Origin: Pilaira anomala
Taxonomy: Eukaryota > Mucoromycota > Mucoromycetes > Mucorales > Mucoraceae
Reading direction: 5' to 3'
NCBI GenBank assembly: GCA_025716855.1
Contig: JAIXMQ010000082.1
Span: 35,064-99,063 of the forward strand
Length of the DNA: 64,000 nt
Shown here one piece after another: positions 46,314 to 58,041 of this stretch. The first letter of the stretch is position 1. Each line of letters begins with the position of its first letter. The notes below the pieces were generated by a model that worked only from the letters and a program-made list of their open reading frames with translations, searched no databases and was not told the origin of the DNA. Position numbers and translations under genes: made by a program.

Positions 46314-48218
46314 TGCTTACCATAGACATGATTTTTACGCCCTTATATACGCCTCCAAAATTTTACTATGGACAAGTTGTGGGTTTCATGAACCTTATTT
46401 TTTCGGGTTTTTTTATGTCTGAATTTCTCAATAAAAATGTTTCCAGCATTTTGAGCAACGTTTATTTAGTACAAATTCAATGGCATAAAAGTACAAAATC
46501 TTGTAAGAAAGTGGATCGTAGCGAATAGAAAGGTCCACTTTCACGGCATCTTCTTGGTGTAACTAAAATACAAACACCACTTCTTTGTCTGTACCCGTGT
46601 AACCTAAATCGAAGAAGACACACCTAAGATATTTCTTTTATTATCCTTGAGCTTACTAATAAAAATAAAACTCTACGTTCATCTAAACTCTGCAAGAGTC
46701 AAAATAGTTATGCATGCTCGTGAGTTTGACTATGTGTACCATTTCTAAAGTGACATATAAACAGGTTTTGCATAGTGTTAAAATTATTCTCTTTAGTAAG
46801 TTATTCAATTTGACAAAGGTAGGGCAAGGGCTTAAAGTAAAGAGGGTAATGATGATAAAGGTATATTCCATGCATATTTTACGCGACCAAGTATCAAATC
46901 GCTTTATTGAGAACTATGAGAAACACTTTTTTATTGAGTAGTTAAATATATCAAGTAGCACTGTATACAGTACCAACAAACCAAGTTTTTTTTTAGTATT
47001 AATAAGCTTCTCTTAAATACAAAAGGAAGCAAATTACTTTGATTGTAGCTGGCAACTGTCCAATAGATATTGTTCAGTTAACTCCGATCATTATTTTTAA
47101 ATGGCATGGAATTTTATAATCTAAAAAAAAAAAAAAAATCTTTTTAATCTCTTCTCCCATCTTGCAACTTTCAATGAATCTATAAAGGTAACAGCAAGTG
47201 AAAAAAAAACACATTGACTTTATACACATGAACCCTGCCCTTCGTTGGAGAAATTCGCCGACTGCTTGATGACTCTTGTAGTTGTCCTCAGCTGGGAGTA
47301 GGAAGTTGTCATCTTCCTTTTTTCACTCTGATTAAAATAACAAATGCAATAATATGTTAGACCTGCTACACTTTTTTTTTTTTCCTTTAGGTGGAAATGT
47401 TTGATTACGCCTGGATTTGAATATGCATTGGTGTTCATTAAATAGAACTTTTAGTAAGATAAGCCTTAATCGCCCGTTTGATAACCGTAACTGAAATACA
47501 TTAGTCTATCTTATAAAGGCTATACCATCTTCACCACCTGAAACGAAAACAAAGCGTCGTAGAAGACAATACAATGCATGCTTATATTATTCCTGGTATG
47601 ATAACAAACACAGTGCTGCGTCAAATGAAAGGTGTTTAGGTAAGTCAGACTAGATTTAAGGAAAAGGCGTAGAGAAGAGTTTGTGATCAATATTTTATAG
47701 TCTGCAAGAAAAAAATCAACTTTCAGTGAGTTTTGAAAAAAAAAAATAAAAAAAAAAACTTTACTTTTATCAACCGAAATAACTACTTTCAGCATTCGTT
47801 AATAATAACAAAGCTAAAATTAGCTCTGATCATTACAAGACTATGTTTGATTGTTAGAAAGTACAAATATGTCAGCTTCAATTCATTCAACACTTTATCC
47901 ATGCCCGTTAAAAATAAAATTGACGAACTCATAATATACTTGCTAAATATCTTAAAACATATCGTACAATCCTCCTTTTTATGTCTTCAAAATGAAAAGC
48001 TAATAAGTGTGAAAACCCTATTTTACAAAAGCACATGGTATGAATTTTAGCAACGCTGTTAAATCCCTTTTATATCGGTCTGAACACTGTGAATTTTATT
48101 GCACTTTATAATACATAAGCGCATCAGCAATAATCCACTTATTTCGTTCGAATCTAGCTGGCCTATGCATTGATTCATCACTCAAGATCTAGAGTGAAGA
48201 ATCTAATCTAACAATGAT

Positions 48219-48594
48219 TCAAGTAATAGAATCTTGTTGGCCTATTTGATAACTGTATCTACATAAGTCAAAACTTTTTAAAATGGTATATAAATACAAC
48301 ACTGGAATATGGATTTGACAAGTAGATAAAAAAAAAATGCAATATGGTATGTTAGTATTTATACGTATAGTTGCTTTCTCCCTTAAAAAAAACAGTAATT
48401 TTTTCACATAACTACATAGCTGAATATAGAAATCCATCGCGATCAATGAATGTTCGTTTTCGCTCTAATGGAACCCCTTCCGGCTCGTTTTTACTGAGCA
48501 ATCTATATAAAAACCCTGATTCTCTCAAAATATATATGGTTGTTTTAAATATCTTTCCTCCCACATCCAGTTCTACAGTGGAGTAATATGTCAT
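48219..48594 (-). pseudogene. BTB/T1 domain gene, frameshifted (arm C copy)
   Basis: Exact counterpart of 20228-20603, starting MTYYSTVELDVGGKIFKTT at 48594 and stopping after FLYSAM. It shares the same frameshift. Confidence 0.55.
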
Positions 48595-49076
48595 TGATTT
48601 TTAAGGAATGGTTAAAAAGAGAGAGGAGGAAACTTTAACGGAAAGTGATTTTACTAGGTACTGAAAATACATATTCCATTCGATCACACAAATGTTGTAA
48701 ATTGATGTAGTCACTTGAGTATATACTGATGAATTAAGCTGTATAACATACAACAACTCCAATCTGTACCATTAATAAATATCGAAAGCAAAGTAAAGTG
48801 ATGATAGTGACAGCTATATTTTCCATAATCGAATACATGTGTTTAGTGTGCTTACTCTATAATGAATTGACTTTTCCAGAGAGAGAGAGAGAAAAAAAAA
48901 ATTATACTTGCTTGATCATAAACTGTATTCTCTAGTTGAACAAGAGTTTTTTTTTTTTGCCCAAATATATGTACTCAATATCATTCAATTAGGTCGACTG
49001 AGAAGTAAATATTCATATATACATTAAAAAAGAGTTTATGTATGAGAAAAAAAAAAAAAAGAGATTTTATTTATTA

Positions 49077-49822
49077 TTAACAAAAGGAATATGGACATGG
49101 TCCTCTTAAGCGTCTTTTCCTGACCTTTTGGAACAGGAAGCAATATATTAATGTTAAAACAAAAACGATCATTGTGAATCGGCTTGGACGATACAATGAT
49201 AGTTTTTTTATAACAACCATTAGGTTTTGAAACAAGTCTTTCACTGTTGAAGTGAAAGATTTTCCGTCGGCAAAGAAAGAGAAAGGGTTAAAAGAAGAAA
49301 GTTGATCCGACGTAGAAAGAGGCGAGAGAGAAGAAACAGGACAGAAAGGGGAGCCAGGAGCACAACAGACAACTTCATTTATGAACAAATCCATCACTGG
49401 GATGGATTTACAGATGCCTGCAGAAACTTGACAAACGGGGGGAACAGGGAAGATTGGCAGAGGTGCCATTTTAACAAAGAGATCTTTTGAGGGTACGTTT
49501 ATAACAAAGAGAGCTTTAGGCTCCTCTTTTAAAAGGCAAACATCCGAAACGGCAGTTTCTTGAAACAAAGCTATCAACGAGGGAGCTTTACAAACCTTCG
49601 CAGAAGAGGTGGTTTCGTGTGTCCAAGCAGGGACAGAGTCAATCTTTAAGACAAAGTTACAATGAGTTACTTTAAAGTCCTCAAAGAGGAAGGAGGCGGG
49701 GGCTATAAAAGTGTAAAAAAAAAACACGAGTATAAGCTTATATGAAATATATGGTTACTGCGGACATACTTACGAAAAGCAAAGCTAATAGCTGATATTA
49801 GATAACAGAGCAGGCGAATCAT
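49077..49822 (-). CDS. Small secretory-pathway, single-pass membrane protein of unknown function (arm C copy)
   Basis: Exons 49822-49774 and 49702-49077 give 224 residues that differ from the arm B protein at one position (PAWT here, PAWA there). It has the same signal peptide, cysteine-rich lumenal part, C-terminal hydrophobic segment and basic tail. The two open copies plus the broken copy A make this the only gene family that clearly belongs to module M. Confidence 0.6.
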
Positions 49823-50587
49823 CTTAATGAAATAGTTATGAAGAAAAGAAGAAAAGAAAAAAAAAAAAAAAAAAAAAAAAGTAAGCTTATATAATAAAAA
49901 TCATAAAGCATATCTTCGACGCCCACCATCACTGTTACACATATAATGCAAAAAAAATTTTTTTACTGGAATGGTAATTCCTGATAACAATTTTTGTAAA
50001 AGAGCTTTTTACGAATCAGTCATTATTCAATTGTCTTCTTTGGCATTTTCTGATGATAATTATACCATATTATAAGCAATGATTATTATTATTTTTTTTT
50101 TAAAAAAAAAACTTGTAGACAAGACATTTTTTTTTTTCAAATTTCTGAAACATCAAATAAACAAAAGATAACGCTCAATTTGGAAGCCAATAGTATTAGA
50201 GAAGATGATGGAAGATAGCTTCAATTTGGTTTAGCTCTTTCTTATTTTAGAACAAACTTACAAAATCTCCCTTTTTTTCATATGTTTTCCGTCTATTTAA
50301 TTATTATTGGAGATTACCATAATACAGGTTGTTTGATCTCCACCATATGCTTGCTCCCACACTCCTGGAGTGAGTAAAATATTTTTTTGACAGATCTTTG
50401 TCAAAAAAATAAGATAAAAAAAACATAATTTCTAACGTATGACACTTCATTTTGTATCAACTCCATGCATCTACCTAGTTACTTTCATCACAATACACCT
50501 ATACATGCTTATATTTATTTAATTGAAAGAGATTAAATTTTTAGCTTAAGCAATAGATGAATGATCTGTTTGTAATAAACTTAGCTT

Positions 50588-50625
<38 letters not shown>

Positions 50626-51470
50626 GAAACACTCAAAGACCTTACTATACTAACTATTTAATATCCATTTGATCTGTATATATATATATATATATATATA
50701 TTTGTTAAGTTTTCTCTTGTATGATGAAGAAGCTTATTAAAACGTTAAAAAAAGTTATTCTATACAGAAAGGAGCATTTTTAATTTCTTCAGCTTATGTG
50801 TGCGTGTCTTATCTGGATTATGTATTATATAATAAAAATCGAGCAGCGCTTTCATATACTTTTTATAAAGTAAACTTTAATAATAGAACGGAGAGGGAGA
50901 AAAAAAAAGGCACATATAATGTTACTTGGAATAAAGAAGAAGCCTTTTTTCCCATGTAATAAACTTTTAATTGATATTAATCGTATCGATAAACTTATCA
51001 AAAATTCTTATTTGACAGCAATATGTAAAAGAGAAGCGACGAGAAACACGAGATTTTCTAAAACTTTTAGTAATAAAGCCATGAATATTATGACAATACT
51101 TTATACATTGATACACTATTGGTACAGTTATCTGTCATACAAAAAAAACCGAGCCGTATACGAGCTTATGGTACATAAGGCCATCCCATATGTACGGATA
51201 TAAACTTGGCTTCTGTCATACATTACATGTATAATTATTCATCTAAATTTCTCTCACTATACGTTTCTTATAATGGAGAGAACAAGTACCATTAAAGGTC
51301 GTATTTGTTTGAGGAAGGTATTATATCTTTATTTTTCCTTAACTACAAAAAAATGTCATGTATATATCAGTTATTATACATGTAACGTATGGTATTTATT
51401 AATTTATAATTTCACACACTTTTATATACGGGATATATACATGAGAATATAAAAATAAAAATGACACAAA

Positions 51471-51791
51471 TGGTTCATGTGCATATAATATCTGTCAAAT
51501 TCTGCTGCATATGTCAAAAAAAAAAAAGAGATGTCAGTGAAAAGAGAAAAAAGAAATAGATATGTATCACAAACAAGTTTTTATATATGATCCTCTTTAA
51601 ATAATATGAATGGTTAACTATCATCCTTTGATATATTATTGCATTAGTCTTTTGCTTTATTAGTACAACCAAGTAAATCATTGTCTAGTAGGCGCTCACT
51701 AGTTCCAATGTGAGAGAAGATTATCAGCAATTTTAAAAAGGAAAAAGAAAAGAAAGAAAGAATAATTAGGTTTTTAACAATACAATTTTAT
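51471..51791. other. Unique sequence beyond arm C
   Basis: Homology to copies A and B stops at about 51470. This AT-rich stretch leads into the 3' end of the next minus-strand gene; no other feature seen. Confidence 0.4.
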
Positions 51792-52360
51792 TTATTTTGT
51801 TGTTGTTTTGTTGTTGTTGTTTGCTGTTGTTGTTGAAACAAAATTGGATCCAGAGGCCTTGAATTGGTCCAAGACCTCCTTCTCCGCATCTTCTATATTT
51901 TTTAACAACACCCTAAGAAAAGGGTGTTGCTCCAATCCACCAGGAGCCGTATTACACAATTGAACAAAAGCATCCCGCTTTTCAGCGAAATACTTTTTAA
52001 TGGCCACTACTTCTGGTCCTTCTTCTTCTTCTTCTTCTTCTCCTCCTCCTCCTTCTTCTTCTTCTCCTCCTCCTCCTTCTTCTTCTTCTTCTTCTTCTTC
52101 TATTAGATATAGTTTAGTTTTTTTGTGTGAATATATAAAAACATATAAATATGTATATTACCTTTAAACAAATCATTTTTTGTTTCTTCTTTTAAACAAG
52201 CCTTGCCGCAGCAGAGGGCTTTACGGATTAAACAATCCACGTGGTTATCATAAGCCACGAGGATTAAGAAGAGTGCTTGGAGCAAAAAGAACGCAGTGCG
52301 TTCTTTTTGGGTGATGATGCTGTTGTACGTACTAAGAGGAAGTAGCAGTAGTTGATTCAT
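51792..52360 (-). CDS. Unknown small protein with hydrophobic N-terminal half and Glu/Gly tract, 168 residues
   Basis: Exons 52360-52162 and 52099-51792 join in frame (NDLFK-EEEEE). The N-terminal part has a hydrophobic helix (TAFFLLQALFLILVAY) followed by a cysteine cluster (DCLIRKALCCGKACLKE). After the splice comes a run of glutamates and glycines encoded by GAA/GGA triplet repeats (52018-52099), then a helical stretch (VAIKKYFAEKRDAFVQLC, HPFLRVLLKNIEDAEKEVL) and an Asn/Thr/Lys tail. No family recognised. The triplet-repeat tract is likely length-variable. Confidence 0.55.
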
Positions 52361-52817
52361 TGTGAATTAAAGATAATCGATAGAGAAAAGAGAAAAGAGG
52401 AAAAAGATATTGCTTCTTTTTATATTTTTCTTTTCTTTGTTGTTTATGCTTTATCGTATTCGGGTCCCGGTATTTCCTCTATTTATTCTAATTCTATTGG
52501 CTATCAGATTAGGGAGTAATTTTTAGTTCAACTCGCGTGAAAGTATATCATGCGACGGAATTCAATAAAAAGTAGATAATTTGCATATCTTATCAGCATT
52601 ACTTGAAGTATTCCCTTTGTTGTGTTTTTTTTTTTTTAAAATCTTAATCGGATCTTATGCCATCACGCCTAGAACCATCTTAAAGATTAGTTGCGTAACA
52701 ACCTTTTCGTTTTTAGGGGGTGTGTGAAGGGAAAAACTCAATCTGAATTTGAAACCAGACGGCGCTTTTAGAGAAATGCCCATACTGAATTTGAAAAAGG
52801 AGGGGCTGTGTACATAC
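52361..52817. other. Intergenic upstream of the 168-residue gene
   Basis: Purine-rich DNA just upstream of the start codon (on the minus strand, pyrimidine-rich) may be its promoter. No other gene or repeat recognised. Confidence 0.35.
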
Positions 52818-53705
52818 ATTCAATATGTAAACGAAAACAAAAAAGACTTCACTTTATCTTGACATCATAAATAAAGCATAGTTACAGAAATCTTCTTCCA
52901 GCTCTTCAAATCAAATGTATAAAACGTCAATATTTTTTTTTTCGTATCTTTTTTTTCCTATATCTAATTATTATTTTAAACATGTACATACAATCAACAT
53001 ACAGCTAATTTGAAGTATGAAATTAAAGAAAAAGAAGGCATTGCGTTCTGCTTCTTTTGTTTATGTTTTTTACTATCATTTGTTATGGCTACCATATCAG
53101 TTGTTACTTTAAAAAAAACCCCTCTGCTTCTGCACGGTTTAGTGTAAAAAAAAATTTAATTGGTTGGGCTTGCCCACTGTAGGTATGTATTAAATATATA
53201 TTGATAGCTACAATTTATTATAACATAAAAAGCTAGTTATCTTTCATATCACCACTTTACTACTATATATAATCAATAATAATATTATCCAAACTAAGAT
53301 TCAATATCGCGCGAGATTATGTATTTTACACACCTGTACTTTCTTGTACCTAAATAAAGATCTTTTATAAAACATAGTAAAACGTGAGAGTAATTTTTTT
53401 TTAAGAAATTGACCTTCGCATAAAAAAAATTACACAAAGCAGTGTACATATAGGCTAAGACTTTTGTTATATAAAGCACGTTTTTTATAGAGTACATCAC
53501 TAATACTTATTATATTGCCTTGACTGTAAAAATATGAAGTATATTAATCTTCCTTGAACATATTTGAATCATTTCAGACAAAAAATGTTACTTGATTTGT
53601 AGACTTGGGAAAAGATTTGTGTAGCTGGTTTATTTATGATATCAAGATCACATATGAAGTTGTCCCCTTAAGCGGAATTTTAAACAGACTTGAACTCCAT
53701 AAATA
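52818..53705 (-). mobile_element. Interspersed repeat of about 890 bases, copy 2
   Basis: Reverse-complement relative of 26838-27735. The end words are ATCTTGACATCATAAATAAA at 52856-52875 and its near-complement at about 53630-53647. It lies outside both large arms, and a T57 run starts 11 bases beyond its right end. No ORF of note. Confidence 0.6.
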
Positions 53706-53714
53706 TACATGTAT

Positions 53715-53716
<2 letters not shown>

Positions 53717-53773
<57 letters not shown>
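53717..53773 (+). repeat. 57-base poly-T tract
   Basis: Uninterrupted T57 immediately beside the second copy of the 890-base repeat. It gives rise to poly-Phe frames that are not genes. Confidence 0.85.
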
Positions 53774-53774
<1 letters not shown>

Positions 53775-53884
53775 TATTAATTCACATGCTTTTATTAAAA
53801 TAATGAAATTATTAGATAGTGTCTATAAGTTCATGAGAATTAGCAGCCGTAGTGGGATAGTGGGAAAGAGTATAATTATATAAA

Positions 53885-54266
53885 GAGTCAGCTAGAACGT
53901 TGGACCAAGACGTGTTGTCAAGATCCACATCCAGTGGTGGTGCCAGACGATTTCTAATACGATTCCTAAAGAAAGTAGGACAGCCTCATCGATTAACTCA
54001 CCAGTCTCATCGTGTAATGAATAAATGGAAATCCAAACTGACTCTGGAGTTGGGAACTTAGCAGTTAGCTGTAAGGCGGCCAGTTGAGATTCCCAAAAGG
54101 ACCACTTGTGAAAGCACGAGACAAAGAGGTGTTGTATGGTCTCGGACTCAGACTTGCATATTTGACACAGTGAAGAAGACCATAATTGAGAATTCCACTG
54201 GAATAAAGTTGCTTGAAAGCCAATTTTATTTTGAAGTAACCGCCACCAAATGGTGACCACCTTGTG

Positions 54267-54309
<43 letters not shown>

Positions 54310-54660
54310 AAAAGAATTCCCAGAGGTCAGGAGAAAGATAGTTACTAAGGATATCGTACGGGACAGGGATTTTACCACCTTCAAGTAACCCAGTTTCTTT
54401 TTATGACGTTGGAGTTGTACATATAACTGGAATAAACCATTAGAAATACGACGAATAGGGAGTACTTTGAAGGAATTAACACAAAGCACCCAATGGTCAC
54501 AGCTAGGCACCCATTCAGATCCTGTGGCTGCAAAAGTTGATTTGGTATTAGAGGAATTGGAAGTCGAAGGCACAAGGTAGGCTGAGGCATTCCGGGGCAT
54601 GAACCGTTTTAATGGCGAAGACCAAGATATACCACTATTAGTAGATTAAAGCTGACGGTA
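53885..54660 (-). mobile_element. 3' end relic of a LINE-type retrotransposon (zf-RVT region)
   Basis: Two overlapping minus frames encode the C-terminal part of a non-LTR retrotransposon polyprotein. The upstream frame (54600-54310) has SEWVPSCDHWVLCVNSF and RRISNGLFQLYVQLQRHKKK. The downstream frame (54290-53892) has WWRLLQNKIGFQATLFQW then CQICKSESETIQHLFVSCFH followed by KWSFW, the zinc-binding segment typical after reverse transcriptase in LINEs. A (GA)n microsatellite at about 54270-54307 sits at the frame switch and has disrupted the ORF. No reverse transcriptase core or endonuclease is present, so the copy is truncated and inactive. Confidence 0.65.
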
Positions 54661-55029
54661 TATACATGCAGGTAAACTTGGTTTAGGTATGTAGAAAAAA
54701 ATGTTGGTGTTACCCATCTTATTGTAAGAGGTATAACACAGGATTAATCCATGACAGGTTTCATACAGGTTCTTTATAATTCTTTATTTATTGGTTGATT
54801 TTAAGAAACAATATTAATGCTTGAGATTCTTGTATTAAAATAAAATGGAAGTGAATTAAAAGCCACGATTGAAGGCAAGAAATAAATTTTCACTCTAAAC
54901 TATTTAACGTAACGAAAAATTCATCTTTATAGACAAGCTAGTTTTTATTATCAATAAATAAACAAGTTTTAGGCTAGTCTCAAGTTAGCAGAAAGGAATA
55001 GTAGAACTACATTTTTGTGTATTTGGTTT

Positions 55030-55064
<35 letters not shown>

Positions 55065-55091
55065 TCAATTATAGACAATTGACAAGAACAT
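54661..55091. other. Intergenic, nothing recognised
   Basis: AT-rich stretch with an A26 run at about 55038-55063, just downstream of the HsbA-like gene's stop. No gene seen. Confidence 0.4.
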
Positions 55092-55809
55092 TTAGACGAC
55101 ACCATATTTACTCTTAGCAGAAACAAAAGCAGCGTTGATTTGAGAAGCATAGGAGTTGGCAGTTTGCAAGTAAGAGGGAGGATCAAGAGGAGTCTTATTA
55201 ATTAAACATGTGTTTAAAGTACGAGTTTGAGTATCCAAGTTTTTAATGTCGTTCTTGACAATGGTAGTAGCCAAAAGAATCGCATCAAATTGGGGTTTCT
55301 TGACTTCAATAGCTCCCAAAGTACCTGTGATTTGAGGAATGAGGTTACTGACAGTGGAAAGAACAGCATCGGCTTCTTCAAGAGTGATAGTATGAGTATC
55401 AACACAACAATCAACACCAGCCTTCTTAAGCTCTACCTCAAGGACTTGCTCTAATTGGTGGATAGCCGTAGCACCAGGGTAACCAGCAGCAGAGGTAAAG
55501 CTATTAACCTATATTTCGAATATTAATATAAATGCACTTTTTAGATACAAAACCTAAACTAAAACTTACAGCATTGGCAACAATATCGAGCTTAGCGCCA
55601 ACAGCGTTAATGTCATTGATACAGAGCTGAACGGTATCAGAGATAGCACGCTTTTGAATGGTGGCAGCATTGGCTAATGAAAGTAACAGGAACAATAATA
55701 AATCAGTATCTAATTACATAATCTATCTAATATGAATAGTTTTTTTTTTTTATTTTTTACCAGAGAAAGCAAAGGCAGCAGCAATGAAAAGAGTAGAGAA
55801 GGCACGCAT
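55092..55809 (-). CDS. HsbA-like secreted surface-binding protein (hydrophobic surface binding protein A family)
   Basis: Three exons, 55809-55761, 55673-55570 and 55508-55092, join in frame to give 189 residues. The N-terminus MRAFSTLFIAAAFAFSANA is a signal peptide with an AxA-type cleavage site. The mature part is helical: SDTVQLCINDINAVGAKLD, YPGATAIHQLEQVLEVELKK, VLSTVSNLIPQITGTL and KNDIKNLDTQTRTLNTCL. Size, signal peptide and alternating-helix pattern with LxxLxxD-type spacing match the HsbA / cell-wall galactomannoprotein family, which in Aspergillus binds hydrophobic surfaces and recruits lipolytic enzymes. Four cysteines are seen in the mature region. Family assignment is by pattern and moderately sure. 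Confidence 0.75.
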
Positions 55810-57539
55810 ATTAGTAACTGTTATCTGAAGAGTAGTAGATAGATATTTTGAAAATTGAAGTATTCGACCAGGTTTATATATAAATTTTATTGGCTTGTTC
55901 TACCTAAAAAAGACTTTACACTTTTATTCCAATTACTATTAGATTTGTTGCTGTCAATACCAAGTAGCTCAAAAACGCAATAGTTGGTTTTATCTTCTCA
56001 CAAAGACACGTGTAGTTTATTTAATTGATACATGTCGTGCTTTAATTTTACAAGAATCATCTGATGGAAAAGGTTGTAGTAAAGCTGAGGTTACATTATA
56101 ACGCTTTTATTGATTTAAATTATTAATTTCTGGTAAACCAAGTATAGAAGAAAAACTCTCACCTAAAATACTGATCAATAACATCGACATGATGTGCATG
56201 CTTATTATTATGCAAATATATAGTCGCACTCAAATGCAACATGTAATGACATTATCACAGTTAGTTACACAGTAAGATAAAAGGCACTGGGCATGTGTGC
56301 TGAAACAAGCAGCCCGCTTGTACTCATTTTGCAAAAATATGCAAGAACAAGTATATGTTCGTGTGGTGTATGTAGTAGTGTAACACTGAACACACTTATT
56401 AATATTTCAACTGAAGACAAATTTGCAATGGTGATACAAAGCAATAGTTTCATATGGAACGTATGTATCTACTCCAGATAAAAAATGTATACAGTAACAA
56501 ACTTAAGAAAGAAGTATACTCGCATGCCCATCAATTGCATAACAGTCAAGAAATTGCTTCTAACATTGTGGGACCAGACTATTGCTCTGCATGATACCAT
56601 TCAGAGGTTATGTACCCAATATGTTTAATTGTAGGCTATTTATGTAACCATACGAGATCCATAAGTCCTGAGGTTACCTTTCATGCTAATGAATAAATAA
56701 AAAAAAGTGTGTAACTCTAGCTCATTTCTATTCTGACGTAAATTTGCAAAAGTTAGAAAAAGCAGCAGCAAGTATGTATATCAGATTAACTAAAGAAAAT
56801 ATTAGGTTTGTTCGTTTCTTTTTAATAATTTCAAACCCTCTCAGCTTACACGAAGAAAAAAAAAAGAGAAATAAAATTGAGCATATCTAAACTTTTGGAT
56901 ATCACAATAGTTTGTTTTTGTAAGATAATACAATAATTTTGTTCCTTGCAGTAGAAACTGAAGATCCCAAAAAATAAAATGAGTGAAGTTTTTTAGGAAT
57001 GATGTTTTGTGCACTACGTTTTTTTGCCCTAAAATTAAAAACATCGAGTCTTATATTACAATACCTGATGAAATGTTGATTGTCACTGAATTCCCATTAA
57101 CCACTCATTTGATTGTTATTGACCTTATTTTTGTTCAGACGCTACATGCATACACAGGCTTTTTTTTTTTTTTTTTTTTTTTTTTTAGTTTCATTAAAAA
57201 CACTTAAATATAGTATTAAATGAAAAAGTAGTGGATACAGATAGACTCGAAAAAGAATTATCAACGTCGTTAAAAAATAACAGGGGGATAATAATCAGTT
57301 TTTTAATGAGAGTTTACATAGGAAGCGCAATAGTTTTCAATACAAATAAAAGAATATAATCATAATATAAAACAGACAACGAATTATCAAGCGTGAATTC
57401 AGATGGTCAAAGCGGAAATGTAATATATACAAAATGGACCTGACAGATCAAAACATCAGAGATAATATTACATAAATAAAAAAAGGGAAAGAGAGAACTG
57501 ACATCGACAGTATAATATCTACGTCAAGATTTTTTTTTT
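55810..57539. other. Gene-poor interval upstream of the HsbA-like gene
   Basis: The first ~150 bases are the likely promoter of the HsbA-like gene. The rest is AT-rich with overlapping 62-74-codon frames on both strands (56265-56481, 56841-57207) without motifs, and a T24 run near 57163-57186. Confidence 0.4.
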
Positions 57540-58041
57540 CTTTTTTTCTCAAAGCTCAATCCAGGGTGTCGAAGGAACTGACAAAGTTTTAAGGTTATCA
57601 TTTGTACAAGGTAAACATCAATATTCACAGAATTTATAACAGAATGACACCAAGCAAATACATCAGGAAGCACTTTAAAGTAGTTCTTAAACCTTCAGAG
57701 GAATAAGGGATGCCCAACGTAGCTTGACGCATTCTGAAATAACTATAATCTGTAACCAAAGTGAGCCACATTCAAAATAAACTTGACAACCATGAGCCAA
57801 AACAACAAACACAAGTACGGAATGGGCTGATAGCTAAACTGTCCTGCCTTACTGCATTACGATAAATGTTTATGGTATTGTCACTTGGTTTAACTGTTTC
57901 TAAATAAAACTTGACCACTAGAATTCTACTGTAATTGTATTGGTATTCTGAAAGTAACTCGCAAATATTAATAATAAAAAATATGGAAAATACGAATCTA
58001 AGAGAAATGAAGGAGGATAAAGATTGTATCGTAGTGTGCAC
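57540..58041 (-). pseudogene. Possible decayed LINE 3' fragment
   Basis: Minus-strand pieces (KFYLETVKPSDNTINIYRNA, FRTCVCC, then after a frameshift CQVYFECGSLWLQ) recall the zinc-binding region of LINE polyproteins by spacing of Cys, His and Trp. The likeness is weak. Confidence 0.25.

Larger units (their letters stand above)
43560..51470 (-). repeat. Arm C of the large inverted repeat (about 7.9 kb)
   Basis: Reverse complement of arm B (17356-25260). The stretch 43621 to about 50680 is nearly identical to arm B. The tail 43560-43620 and the end from about 50690 to 51470 are alignable but diverged: for example arm C reads AACCGAGCCGTATACG at about 51148 where arm B's complement reads AACTTGAGTCGTACACG. 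Homology ends at about 51470, where copies A and B continue together and C enters unrelated sequence. Confidence 0.9.

Noticed and set aside
17356..51470. Whole inverted-repeat block as one giant transposon with long terminal inverted repeats
   Set aside because: No transposase, recombinase or polymerase gene lies between or within the arms, the cargo is housekeeping genes, and homology to copy A extends past the arm ends.
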